A stretch of DNA of 8,675 nt from Acidobacteriaceae bacterium. Its GTDB lineage: Bacteria > Acidobacteriota > Terriglobia > Terriglobales > Acidobacteriaceae. Below the pieces are notes generated by a model. The model was given only the letters and a program-made list of their open reading frames with translations, had not been told where the DNA came from and searched no databases. Position numbers and translations under genes: made by a program. Where the stretch lies: contig JAOAPJ010000441.1 in assembly GCA_025462805.1 (NCBI GenBank), positions 1-8,675 of the forward strand. Direction: 5' to 3'. Positions within the stretch are counted from its first letter, which is position 1, and every line of letters begins with the position of its first letter. Below, one piece after another: positions 1-6,224 of the stretch.

Positions 1-342
1 GCCGGGCTGCCGGGGTGCAGCATAGCTGGGCTGCTGCGCCGGCGGCTCTTCCTTATGGCCAAACAGGCTGCCGAGAAAGCTGGCCGGCTTGGACTGCTGC
101 GAGGATTGGGACTGCTGCTGCAGGGCCTGGATCTGCTGTTGCAGCGCCTGCATCTGGGCCTTTGCCTGCTCGAGTGCGTAGCTCTGCACCAGCACCGTTT
201 GCGCCAGAATGTAAGCTGCATCGCGATTGCGCGCGATCCATTGCTCGATACGCTGAGCGGCCTCCGGGTCCTTCTCTTCCAGGCGCGTGCTGTCCACGCG
301 CGCCATCAGGTCATCCAGCATCTTCTGCTCTTGCGGGGTCAT
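1..342 (-). CDS. DUF2076 family protein, N-terminal part (3' end outside window)
   Basis: This is an open reading frame of 114 codons with no stop before the left edge. It begins MTPQEQKMLDDLMARVDSTR, which matches the usual opening of DUF2076 proteins (a short N-terminal helix starting MTPQE). Residues about 30-60 carry the family-typical segment in which Ala-Tyr-Ile-Leu-Ala-Gln-Thr-Val-Leu-Val-Gln is recognisable. Residues about 60-85 are very Gln-rich, with QALQQQ repeated, and probably form a coiled coil. A Gly/Phe segment (SFLGSLFGHK) and a Pro/Gln-rich stretch follow at the edge. In the family this is normally followed by a glycine/alanine-rich region, which would lie outside the window. 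Function is unknown; a periplasmic or envelope role has been suggested for the family, but nothing here proves it. The ATG has a good GGAGAG ribosome site. It lies 99 bases downstream of the MenC-like gene on the same strand, so it could be co-transcribed or have its own promoter. Confidence 0.75.
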   Translation of the reverse strand, partial: MTPQEQKMLDDLMARVDSTRLEEKDPEAAQRIEQWIARNRDAAYILAQTVLVQSYALEQAKAQMQALQQQIQALQQQSQSSQQSKPASFLGSLFGHKEEPPAQQPSYAAPRQPG

Positions 343-345
343 CGT

Positions 346-351
346 CTCTCC
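346..351 (-). promoter_or_regulatory. Ribosome binding site of the DUF2076 gene
   Basis: On the minus strand GGAGAG lies 3 bases before the ATG at 342 (4 if the core is taken as GGAGA). This supports that ATG as the start of the edge-truncated gene, which would otherwise be hard to call because no stop codon is visible. Confidence 0.6.
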
Positions 352-441
352 ATCTGCAGCCGGGCAAACGCCGCACGGCGCTACTTTCTTAGATGTGAGA
401 ACGCAACTGCGGTAAGCAAAGTTCCGGTCGCCGCTGGTTGT

Positions 442-1566
442 CTAAGAGACCGCCTGCAAAGCGCGGACCTCTTCCCGACGCACCGTGAGCTTCTCCACCA
501 GTCCGGTTTTCACCTCGTAACCCCGTCCCGGGGTCGATGGGACGACGATCTCGCCTTGGCTTGAGACGGTGACCTCCGGGTCAATGATGTCCTCTGTCCA
601 GTAGCGTTTAGAGGCCGACACGTCGCCTGGCAGGGTGAACGCAGGCAATGAGGCGAGCGCGATGTTGTGGGAGCGTCCGATGCCGGTTTCGAGCATTCCC
701 CCGCACCAGACCGGGATGCCGCGCTCCATCGCCGCATTGTGCACAGCGATGGCTTCAGAGAAGCCGCCGACCCGTCCGTTCTTGATGTTGATGATCCGGC
801 ACGACTCCATATCGATGGCGGCCAGCGTATCCCGCCGATTGCGAATGGACTCGTCAAGACAGATGGAGGTGTCCATCCGCTTCTGCAGCATGGAGTGGTA
901 GTAGAAATCGTCAGCCCACAGGGGCTGTTCGATCATGAGGAGGCCATAGCGGTCGAAGCCGATCAGATGATCGAAGTCGCGCATCCGGTATGCCGAATTC
1001 GCATCGACACTTAACATGATGTCCGGCCATCGCCTGCGCACCGCGTCCAGCATCTCGACATCCCAGCCCGGCTGACACTTCAATTTAATGCGCTGATAAC
1101 CCGCGTTCACCTCGCGGTCGACCTTGGCGTTCTGCTGCTCCATGGTGGGCTGTATACCTATCGACACGCCGCAGGCGATACGCTCCTGAGTTCCGCCCAG
1201 CAGGTCTGCCAGAGGGGTTCTCTCGAGCTGCGCCTCAAGGTCCCAGATCGCGTTCTCGAGCGCAGCCTTCGCCATTCGGTTGCCGCGCACCCTCTTGAAG
1301 ATCTTGGGGCAATCCCCGCCGTGCTCGGGCTCCGAGGCAGCCAGCATCGGCGCGAGCTCCTGCATCAGCACGATCCATGCGGTATCGATCGATTCCTCAG
1401 AGAAGTACGGGTGCTCGCCGGCAACGCACTCACCCCAGCCGACCAGCCCTTCGGCGTGCACCTCGGCCAGCAGCACGCGGCGATTCGTCGTCTCTCCGAA
1501 GCTGGTCACAAACGGTTCAACCAGTGGTATGCGGAGCTCGCGTAACACGATGGCATCGATTCTCAT
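442..1566 (-). CDS. menC: MenC-type o-succinylbenzoate synthase / N-acylamino-acid racemase (enolase superfamily)
   Basis: This 374-residue protein is a full-length member of the enolase superfamily, muconate-lactonizing subgroup, of the type that includes class-II MenC and N-acylamino-acid racemases. The N-terminal capping domain (about 1-125) contains the flexible loop around TSFGETTNRR. The barrel domain carries every expected catalytic residue: the K-x-K pair K161/K163 (IKLKCQPGWD), metal ligands D188 (SVDAN), E213 (MIEQPL) and D238 (CLDES), and K262 on the opposite face (NIKNGRVGG). The spacing is almost identical to that known for the Amycolatopsis racemase. Two activities are possible: dehydration of SHCHC to o-succinylbenzoate in menaquinone synthesis, or racemisation of N-succinyl/N-acyl amino acids; family members are often promiscuous. 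No other men gene is present, and a GNAT gene sits 36 bases upstream, which favours the racemase role by inference. The start fits family length, although the AGGAAA ribosome site lies somewhat far upstream. Confidence 0.85.
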   Translation of the reverse strand: MRIDAIVLRELRIPLVEPFVTSFGETTNRRVLLAEVHAEGLVGWGECVAGEHPYFSEESIDTAWIVLMQELAPMLAASEPEHGGDCPKIFKRVRGNRMAKAALENAIWDLEAQLERTPLADLLGGTQERIACGVSIGIQPTMEQQNAKVDREVNAGYQRIKLKCQPGWDVEMLDAVRRRWPDIMLSVDANSAYRMRDFDHLIGFDRYGLLMIEQPLWADDFYYHSMLQKRMDTSICLDESIRNRRDTLAAIDMESCRIINIKNGRVGGFSEAIAVHNAAMERGIPVWCGGMLETGIGRSHNIALASLPAFTLPGDVSASKRYWTEDIIDPEVTVSSQGEIVVPSTPGRGYEVKTGLVEKLTVRREEVRALQAVS

Positions 1567-1602
1567 TTTGGTCGTTTCCTGCTCGGGGCTGAAGTAGTGC
1601 CG

Positions 1603-2403
1603 TTACCGTGCAGCCGCTGGAGACCAGCGGCTCAACTCGAAATAGCCGTTTCCTTCGAGGTCCCGGGAGAACCCGGTAACCACGAGGCCCTGCTGGAATG
1701 CGTCTGCAAATCGTTCATAGTTTCCGCTTTGCACCGCAGCCGCCTGTTCTGCGCCCTCGGCAGATTCTTTCCACCGCATCACATGGTGCGGCAATGGAAT
1801 GCGCAACTCGACCGGGCCGCGAGGGGCACGGCGGCCGGCCACAGCCTCCGTCACCCGCTCCGACTCCAGCCACCATTCTGCATGAAGACGGTCGGTTAGG
1901 CGACCTCCTTGAATGCGAGCCGAGGATACACCATAGAAGTTCCGGGTATAGCTTTGGGTGACCGCGCCCAGCTTTTCGATGTTAAAGAAAGAGTTTTTGA
2001 TCTCCAGCGGATCGAAGGTCCATTCCATCAATAGGATGCCCCGGGCCAGCGCGTCATCCCGCTGGGCCAGTTTCAGCCGGCGCCCCACACCCGCGTTGCG
2101 AAGCTCCGGGCGCACCGCCAGCATGTGCGAGTGGAGGAAGGTCATGCCGTCACGGACGGCAGGCAGCGCCAGAGCAAAGCCCGCCAGCGATCCATCCGGC
2201 GCAAAGGCGCCGATTACCTGACCGCCGATGCGCCCCGCCACGACGAACATGCGGCGTGGAATCACATCCATCGGATCGTAACCCCAGGTTGCCATCTGCA
2301 GGGCGACGCAGGCATCGAGCTCCTCGAAACTGTCACAGTGACGAATATGCAGCTCCGGCACCGTCACCGCTTCCATTTGTGCGTCTTCGCTGATTTTGTT
2401 CAT
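1603..2403 (-). CDS. GNAT-family N-acyltransferase, COG3375 type
   Basis: The 266-residue protein has a GNAT fold. The acyl-CoA pyrophosphate loop is RNAGVG at residues 102-107, preceded by the strand HSHMLAVRPE (91-100). Conserved landmarks of the COG3375 group follow: EWTFDPLEIKNSFFNIEKLG (127-146), the NFYG segment (155-158) and the TDRLHAEWWL segment (170-179). The group is poorly characterised. Some GNAT enzymes beside N-succinylamino acid racemases transfer succinyl from succinyl-CoA to D-amino acids, and the position directly upstream of the MenC-like gene (36-base gap) makes that a reasonable hypothesis rather than a demonstrated activity. The mazG stop lies 30 bases before this start, so all three genes are probably co-transcribed. 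The start is uncertain: the ATG at 2403 has only a GGAG 13 bases away, and an in-frame ATG at 2376 (residue 10) is a possible alternative. Confidence 0.8.
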   Translation of the reverse strand: MNKISEDAQMEAVTVPELHIRHCDSFEELDACVALQMATWGYDPMDVIPRRMFVVAGRIGGQVIGAFAPDGSLAGFALALPAVRDGMTFLHSHMLAVRPELRNAGVGRRLKLAQRDDALARGILLMEWTFDPLEIKNSFFNIEKLGAVTQSYTRNFYGVSSARIQGGRLTDRLHAEWWLESERVTEAVAGRRAPRGPVELRIPLPHHVMRWKESAEGAEQAAAVQSGNYERFADAFQQGLVVTGFSRDLEGNGYFELSRWSPAAAR

Positions 2404-2433
2404 GCGTTCGAGATCACTCCGGGTACAGGAAGG

Positions 2434-3303
2434 TCACAGGGATTCCGCAACGAGAGCCTCCCGCTGCTTCGCCGCGGCCCAGAGCGCTTCCAGCTCGGCC
2501 GCGCTGTGCTCCGCCAGGGGGCGCTTCGTGGACTGCTCCATAGCCCGAAAGCGTGTGCGGAACTTGGTATTGGTGCGCTTCAGCGCCAGCTCCGGGTCGA
2601 CCTTCATATGCCGGGCGAGGTTGACCATGGTGAAGAGCAGATCACCTACCTCACCCTCCACCGCCTCCAGAGGAGCCCCTGCCTGCACCTCGGCGTCGAT
2701 CTCGCGGCACTCCTCCTCCACCTTCTCGAGCAGGCCATTGCGATCCGGCCAGTCGAAGCCCACTTTGGACGCTTTACTGCCCAGCTTCGACGCCTCGAGC
2801 AGCGCCGGGAAGCTGCGCGGTACCCCATCCAGCAGCGAAGCCGTTCCTTCGGCGGGAGACGACGTCGACGACCTCTCTGCCGCCTTGATCGCCTCCCAGT
2901 TCACCAGCACGCCAGCGGCCTCTCTGGCTGCGGAAGTGTCCACTTCGGTGCGGTTGCCTGCAGCAGCACTGGCCTCGGGACCAAACACATGCGGATGGCG
3001 GCGGATCAGCTTGCGATTCAGGTGCTCGAGGACATCGGTGATGGAGAAGTGGCCGGCCTCATCCCCCATCTGCGCATAGAACAACACCTGCAGCAGCAGA
3101 TCCCCGAGCTCCTCGGCAAGGTGGGCCCAGTCCTGCCGCTCGATTGCGTCCAGCACCTCATACGTCTCTTCCAACGTGTACTTGCGGATGGTCGCGAAGG
3201 TCTGCTCACGATCCCATGGGCAGCCATCCGGGCCTCGCAGCCGGGCCATGATGAAGACGCTTTCCTGAAACAGGCTGGCCGCCTCCCGTTTCTGCTCGCT
3301 CAT
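2434..3303 (-). CDS. mazG: Nucleoside triphosphate pyrophosphohydrolase MazG
   Basis: The 289-residue protein has the two tandem all-alpha MazG domains of the long MazG form. The first has the opening segment RGPDGCPWDREQTF (23-36), the metal-binding helix motif LEETYEV (44-50) and EELGDLL (64-70). The second has EEECREIDAEV (196-206) and EGEVGDLLFTMVNLARH (216-232). These acidic EExxE and ExxD motifs hold Mg2+. The enzyme hydrolyses (d)NTPs to NMP and pyrophosphate and is thought to clean the nucleotide pool or affect stress signalling. The linker between domains is long and low in complexity (about 109-160, rich in Ala and Ser). The C-terminal tail (255-289) is Ala/Glu-rich. It is the first gene of a likely minus-strand operon and diverges from the prepilin peptidase gene across 102 bases. 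The ribosome site is weak (GTGGAAG almost abutting the ATG), but the N-terminus fits the family. Confidence 0.93.
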   Translation of the reverse strand: MSEQKREAASLFQESVFIMARLRGPDGCPWDREQTFATIRKYTLEETYEVLDAIERQDWAHLAEELGDLLLQVLFYAQMGDEAGHFSITDVLEHLNRKLIRRHPHVFGPEASAAAGNRTEVDTSAAREAAGVLVNWEAIKAAERSSTSSPAEGTASLLDGVPRSFPALLEASKLGSKASKVGFDWPDRNGLLEKVEEECREIDAEVQAGAPLEAVEGEVGDLLFTMVNLARHMKVDPELALKRTNTKFRTRFRAMEQSTKRPLAEHSAAELEALWAAAKQREALVAESL

Positions 3304-3365
3304 GCTTCCACTTTAGAGCATCCCACCGTACCTCGCGCCTTCTGCCCTGGACTGAGGCGCCTGCC

Positions 3366-3373
3366 GCTATACT
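3366..3373. promoter_or_regulatory. Candidate -10 element between mazG and the prepilin peptidase gene, readable on both strands
   Basis: The plus strand carries TATACT at 3368-3373, a near-consensus sigma-70 -10 box, about 32 bases before the prepilin peptidase ATG. The complementary strand reads TATAGC over 3371-3366, pointing towards mazG about 62 bases away. No convincing -35 box is seen at 17 bases on either side (TGGACT at 3348-3353 is 14 bases away). Promoter function is inferred from sequence only. Confidence 0.4.
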
Positions 3374-3386
3374 TCGCAGCAAGCGC

Positions 3387-3392
3387 AAGGAG
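3387..3392 (+). promoter_or_regulatory. Possible ribosome binding site of the prepilin peptidase gene
   Basis: AAGGAG matches the anti-Shine-Dalgarno sequence, but it lies 13 bases from the ATG at 3406, longer than usual. No closer in-frame start codon is present, so I keep the ATG at 3406; the second ATG at 3409 is equally possible. Confidence 0.45.
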
Positions 3393-3405
3393 CGCGCCGA
3401 CAGGG

Positions 3406-4239
3406 ATGATGGCTCTGCAGATCGGGTTCGCGACGCTCTTCGGTCTGGCGCTCGGCAGCTTCGTGAATGTCTGCATCAGCCGCCTGCCCGCCCATCGCTC
3501 GATCGTGCGGCCGGGCTCGCACTGTCCGCACTGCCGCACGCCTATTGCGGTGCGGGACAACATCCCGCTGCTCAGCTTTGCCCTGCTGCGCGGACGGTGC
3601 CGAAGCTGTGGGAGACATATCTCCTGGCGTTATCCGCTGGTCGAACTGGCCACTGCCGCGCTCACGGTCGCCTGCATTCTCTTCTTCGGGCTTGACCTGG
3701 ATGGGGTGGCCAGTGCGGTCTTCTGTGCCTTCATGGTGGCGTTGGCAGTGTGCGACGCGGAGACCCTGCGTCTGCCCGACGCGCTTACATTTCCCCTGAT
3801 CGGGCTCGGCATTCTCTATCGTGCCGCTGACGGCTTCACTGGCGGTATGCAGCACGGCGCTGGCTCTGCCCTGCGCGCTGGGCTCGCGCTCGGACTTCGC
3901 GGCGCCATCTCGGCCGTGGCGACCGCGCTGGCACTGCTGCTGCTGCGATGGCTCTACGTCCTCCTGCGGAAGCGCCAGGGCATGGGACTGGGCGACGTAA
4001 AGCTGGCCGCCGGCATCGCTGCCTGGCTCGGGGCGCGGCAGATGCTGGTCGTCTTCTTCGTCGCCGTGGTCTGCGGAGCGTTGGTGACCCTCACGCTGCT
4101 TGCGCTGGTTCGCAGGAAGCCCCGAACCGCAACGGGTCCACGCGCGGTGCCCTTCGGCACGTTCCTGGCGCTCGCGGGGATCTACGGCCTGTTCTTCGGG
4201 TGGCGCACCCTACTCTGGTACCTGCACTTCTTTCCCTGA
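3406..4239 (+). CDS. pilD: Type IV prepilin peptidase / N-methyltransferase (A24 family, PilD/GspO type)
   Basis: The 277-residue polytopic membrane protein has the full architecture of prepilin peptidases. It starts with a membrane segment containing LALGSFVNVCISRLP (14-28). A cytoplasmic loop follows with two zinc-type CxxC pairs, C40/C43 (CPHC) and C65/C68 (CRSC), as in the methyltransferase-bearing form. Several further hydrophobic helices come after it. The two catalytic aspartates of this aspartic peptidase family are D117 in CDAETLRLPDALT and D197 in GMGLGDVKL. The late family motif VPFGTFLALAG is at 248-258. It would cleave the leader of type IV pilins or type II secretion pseudopilins at the inner membrane and methylate the new N-terminus. 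No pilin genes are nearby, which is common for this gene. The reading frame stays open far upstream, antisense to mazG, but homology begins only at MMALQIGF. It converges on the DinB-like gene with 6 bases between stops. Confidence 0.93.
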   Translation: MMALQIGFATLFGLALGSFVNVCISRLPAHRSIVRPGSHCPHCRTPIAVRDNIPLLSFALLRGRCRSCGRHISWRYPLVELATAALTVACILFFGLDLDGVASAVFCAFMVALAVCDAETLRLPDALTFPLIGLGILYRAADGFTGGMQHGAGSALRAGLALGLRGAISAVATALALLLLRWLYVLLRKRQGMGLGDVKLAAGIAAWLGARQMLVVFFVAVVCGALVTLTLLALVRRKPRTATGPRAVPFGTFLALAGIYGLFFGWRTLLWYLHFFP

Positions 4240-4245
4240 AAGCTG

Positions 4246-4809
4246 TCAGACCTGCGCCATCCGCGTCTTCTGCAGGACTTGGACAGAGAGCGATTCCCGC
4301 ACTTCCCTCATCTGCCGGGCGTGGTGTTGCAGGTGCAGGACGTGGTAACGCCGCCATTGATCGACACGCAGCGGACCGAGCAGGAAGTGGCGGCCCACCC
4401 GCTCCATTCCAAAACGCTGCCGGCTTTGCTCCAGCGCAGCGTCCAGGCGCTCGATCGCAGACTCGAGCCGCTCGGTCAGTTCGCGAATCCCAATGCTGGG
4501 CATCTGGCTCGGTGGTATCGTTTCGCGCGTGGCCCCCACGCCCTTCGGCATGTGACCCGCGCTCAGAACCATCAGTTGCAGCAGCCATTCGGTGCGAGAT
4601 CTCGTGCTGCGCCGTTCCGGACGACCCTTCGCCAGACGCTGCTCGAGCGCGGCAACGGTCTGGTCCATCGCAAGCACCAGGTGCTCTATCACCTGCTGCA
4701 CCGACCAGCAACTCGCTTTCCCACATGGATGCACCGCGGAGGACTCCGCATCGAAGCGGGCTATCTCCTCGCATGCTTTGCGAAATGCGGGTTCGAAGAC
4801 TGGGTGCAT
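4246..4809 (-). CDS. DinB-like / DUF1569-type four-helix protein
   Basis: With the ATG at 4809 the protein has 187 residues, typical for DinB-like metalloproteins (the DinB/YfiT superfamily of four-helix bundles). Seen directly are the helix with WSVQQVIEHLVLAMDQ (35-50), where H43 occupies the first metal-ligand position, and the C-terminal HLQHHARQ (159-166), in which H159 and H163 would supply the other ligands. Members bind a divalent metal; some are thiol S-transferases (for example with bacillithiol or mycothiol), but most have unknown substrates, and none can be assigned here. Basic residues are frequent around 62-72. The start is uncertain. The frame extends upstream to a TTG at 4866, and a GTG at 4839 is preceded by AGGGG at proper spacing, whereas the ATG at 4809 has no good ribosome site. 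The ATG is chosen because MHPVFEPAF resembles the normal family start. Confidence 0.7.
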   Translation of the reverse strand: MHPVFEPAFRKACEEIARFDAESSAVHPCGKASCWSVQQVIEHLVLAMDQTVAALEQRLAKGRPERRSTRSRTEWLLQLMVLSAGHMPKGVGATRETIPPSQMPSIGIRELTERLESAIERLDAALEQSRQRFGMERVGRHFLLGPLRVDQWRRYHVLHLQHHARQMREVRESLSVQVLQKTRMAQV

Positions 4810-4844
4810 AGAAGGAGGCGAGCAAGTTACTCCCCGCACGATAC

Positions 4845-4880
4845 CCCTGCAACGAAAGCAGGGCAACTACCAAAAGTTGC
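4845..4880. repeat. Two abutting inverted repeats (hairpins) between the TPR and DinB-like genes
   Basis: CCCTGC (4845-4850) pairs with GCAGGG (4858-4863) around a 7-base loop. GCAACT (4863-4868) pairs with AGTTGC (4875-4880) around a 6-base loop. Both stems are perfect and share base 4863. On the minus strand they lie after the TPR stop and before the DinB-like start. No run of U follows, so a classical intrinsic terminator is not indicated; RNA processing, attenuation or a protein site are alternatives. Confidence 0.5.
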
Positions 4881-4912
4881 TACTTATTGCGAGTTAAGGT
4901 CCCTCGAAAGTG

Positions 4913-5722
4913 TTAGCGGGACAGCCCCTCCAGCGCTTTCCTGGCTGCTTTTGCCTGACTCCCGTCCGGAGCGACCTCCAGATAGAGCTTGTAATTGGCG
5001 AGCGCCTCATCCTTGTGATGCAGCTTGTCGGCTGCTGCCGCCAGGCCATAGATGGCATCGACGTTTCCGGGGTCCAGACGGGCGGCCTCCTCGAAGCGCC
5101 CATACGCGCCCTTGTAATCGCCGTCGTTCAGGTAATAGCGCCCCACCTGCACGTCGTCCTGCGCACGCCCCTGGCCGGCTAACGAGCCGCTCTCAATGTC
5201 CTTTGAACTGGGCTTCCGCAACCGGTGGCGCCTGGCATCGCTCGGCACGTCCGCGTTCGGGTCGGCTGCGGAGCCGTCGGGGTTCGAGCTGCTGCTGGAG
5301 CTGGAACTGGAGGAATCAGCCGCCCCAGAGCTATCAGCCGCCCCGGAGCTGTTGTCGTTCGCGGCTGCGGCTGCCTTGGACACGTCCTCCGGGAAGGGAT
5401 TGTCTTTCGCCGCCTCTCCTGGCTTTCCTGCCGCGGGAGGCGCCTGGCCGCCATCCGGTGCGCTCGGCGGCGAATCACTTCCCTGCTTCGGTTGCTGCTG
5501 GCCAGCCTGCTGTGACTGGTCGGCAGGAAATGGGTTATCCTGCGCCGCGCTCTTCGATGGCGGAGCGGGGGTCGGCGTGCCCTGCTTATTCTTCGGTGGG
5601 GGCTGGCCGCTACTCGAGGTCTGGCTCGACTGCTGCGCGGGCGCAGCGAGGCTCAGCAGCAGCGTCGCCGCTATCCCCATCATCCAAGCTGCTGCCCGAC
5701 CTGGCCTGCCTGCACTCATCAT
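4913..5722 (-). CDS. Secreted low-complexity protein with C-terminal TPR repeats
   Basis: The 269-residue protein starts with a signal peptide: basic GRPGR, a hydrophobic core AWMMGIAATLLLSL (12-25), then AAPAQQ with likely cleavage after APA. Residues 30-160 are disordered and rich in Pro, Gln, Ser and Ala, with two copies of a DNPFPxD motif (62-68 and 107-113), a duplicated SSGAAD (125-136) and a run of ten serines (137-146). A short basic segment DARRHRLRK (162-170) precedes two TPR units at about 188-221 (RYYLNDGDYKGAYGRFEEAA) and 222-255 (YGLAAAADKLHHKDEALANY). TPRs mediate protein-protein contacts, so a periplasmic scaffold role is plausible, but no partner is shown. Homologous DNPFP-containing TPR proteins are, in my recollection, typical of acidobacteria. 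The gene diverges from the SET gene across 55 bases. ATGs at 5722 and 5719 are both possible; AGG about 8 bases upstream is the only ribosome-site match. Confidence 0.8.
   Translation of the reverse strand: MMSAGRPGRAAAWMMGIAATLLLSLAAPAQQSSQTSSSGQPPPKNKQGTPTPAPPSKSAAQDNPFPADQSQQAGQQQPKQGSDSPPSAPDGGQAPPAAGKPGEAAKDNPFPEDVSKAAAAANDNSSGAADSSGAADSSSSSSSSSSNPDGSAADPNADVPSDARRHRLRKPSSKDIESGSLAGQGRAQDDVQVGRYYLNDGDYKGAYGRFEEAARLDPGNVDAIYGLAAAADKLHHKDEALANYKLYLEVAPDGSQAKAARKALEGLSR
5315..5350. repeat. Tandem 18-base repeat, two copies, inside the TPR protein gene
   Basis: ATCAGCCGCCCCAGAGCT (5315-5332) is followed directly by the same unit with one A-to-G change (5333-5350). The unit is a multiple of three, so it keeps the frame and duplicates the hexapeptide SSGAAD next to the polyserine run. 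It looks like a recent slippage duplication in a disordered region. Confidence 0.85.
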
Positions 5723-5760
5723 GCTTCAGCCTATAAGACGCGGGAACCGAGTCCCAGGGC

Positions 5761-5768
5761 TCTATACT
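5761..5768. promoter_or_regulatory. Candidate -10 element between the TPR and SET genes, readable on both strands
   Basis: TATACT at 5763-5768 on the plus strand is only 9 bases before the SET gene ATG, so a transcript starting at the usual distance would be leaderless or nearly so. The minus strand reads TATAGA over 5766-5761, facing the TPR gene 38 bases away. No clear -35 box is seen on either strand. The same CTATACT core occurs in the mazG/prepilin peptidase gap. A second minus-strand candidate, TATAGG at 5735-5730, is very close to the TPR start. Confidence 0.45.
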
Positions 5769-5777
5769 GCGGCCTGT

Positions 5778-6224
5778 ATGAGCCTGATGATCCGCTCTTC
5801 CGCCATCCACGCCGCCGGCTGCTACACCACGATACCCGTCCGCAAGGGGTCCCGTGTAGTCGAGTACACCGGACCTCGCATCTCGAAGTCCGTCGCCGAC
5901 CGGCTCTACGAGGACTCCCCCATCACCTACCTGTTCGGCGTCGGCTCACGCTCGCAGGTCATCGACGGCCACGGGTCCGCCATGTTCCTGAACCATTCCT
6001 GCGACCCGAACTGCGAGACGGACGAGATCGGCGACCGGGTTTGGATCATGGCGATCCGGGACATCGCAGCCGGGGAAGAGCTCACCTACGACTACAACCT
6101 TTACGACGGAGATGAAGACGAGGCGCGCTGCAACTGCGGAGCCGCCACCTGCCGCGGGACCATGTACTCACCCGAGGAGATCGCCAAGCGCGCCCGGGCC
6201 GCGAAGCGCAGGAAGAAGACATAG
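5778..6224 (+). CDS. SET-domain protein-lysine N-methyltransferase (small, with post-SET motif)
   Basis: From the ATG at 5778 the product is 148 residues and is almost entirely a SET domain. Residues 7-35 form the opening strands (SSAIHAAGCYTTIPVRKGS, VVEYTGPRIS). The pseudoknot core is present: FLNHSCDPNCE (70-80) supplies the S-adenosylmethionine-binding NHS and Cys75, and GEELTYDYN (99-107) supplies the catalytic tyrosine segment. A post-SET element CNCGAATCRG (118-127) gives C118, C120 and C125, which with C75 can bind the zinc ion that closes the active site. A lysine/arginine tail (136-148) ends the protein. The family methylates lysine side chains of proteins; bacterial substrates are mostly unknown. 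No signal peptide is seen, so it should be cytoplasmic. The start is set by homology; there is no ribosome site, and a -10 box lies 9 bases upstream, fitting leaderless translation. A second ATG at 5787 is possible. The open frame upstream is antisense to the TPR gene. Confidence 0.88.
   Translation: MSLMIRSSAIHAAGCYTTIPVRKGSRVVEYTGPRISKSVADRLYEDSPITYLFGVGSRSQVIDGHGSAMFLNHSCDPNCETDEIGDRVWIMAIRDIAAGEELTYDYNLYDGDEDEARCNCGAATCRGTMYSPEEIAKRARAAKRRKKT

Noticed and set aside
369..380. CGCCGCACGGCG palindrome between the MenC-like and DUF2076 genes as a terminator
   Set aside because: The loop would be only 2-4 bases and just three T residues follow on the minus strand, which is too weak for an intrinsic terminator.
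2125..3405. Long open frame on the plus strand joined in frame to the prepilin peptidase, suggesting a 704-residue fusion
   Set aside because: The upstream 427 codons are antisense to mazG and the GNAT gene, both of which have clear family motifs. The translation is Arg/Leu/His-rich without any domain, and peptidase homology starts at 3406.
4240..4245. Bidirectional terminator between the convergent prepilin peptidase and DinB-like genes
   Set aside because: Only 6 bases separate the stops, and the surrounding CTGA/TCAG pairing is a 4-base stem without a T run.
4279..5736. A 485-codon plus-strand frame
   Set aside because: It lies antisense to the DinB-like and TPR genes, has Arg/Pro/Ser-rich shadow composition and shows no recognisable motif.
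5196..5777. N-terminal extension of the SET protein
   Set aside because: The extension is antisense to the TPR gene, which has a signal peptide and TPR motifs; the SET domain itself begins just after 5778.
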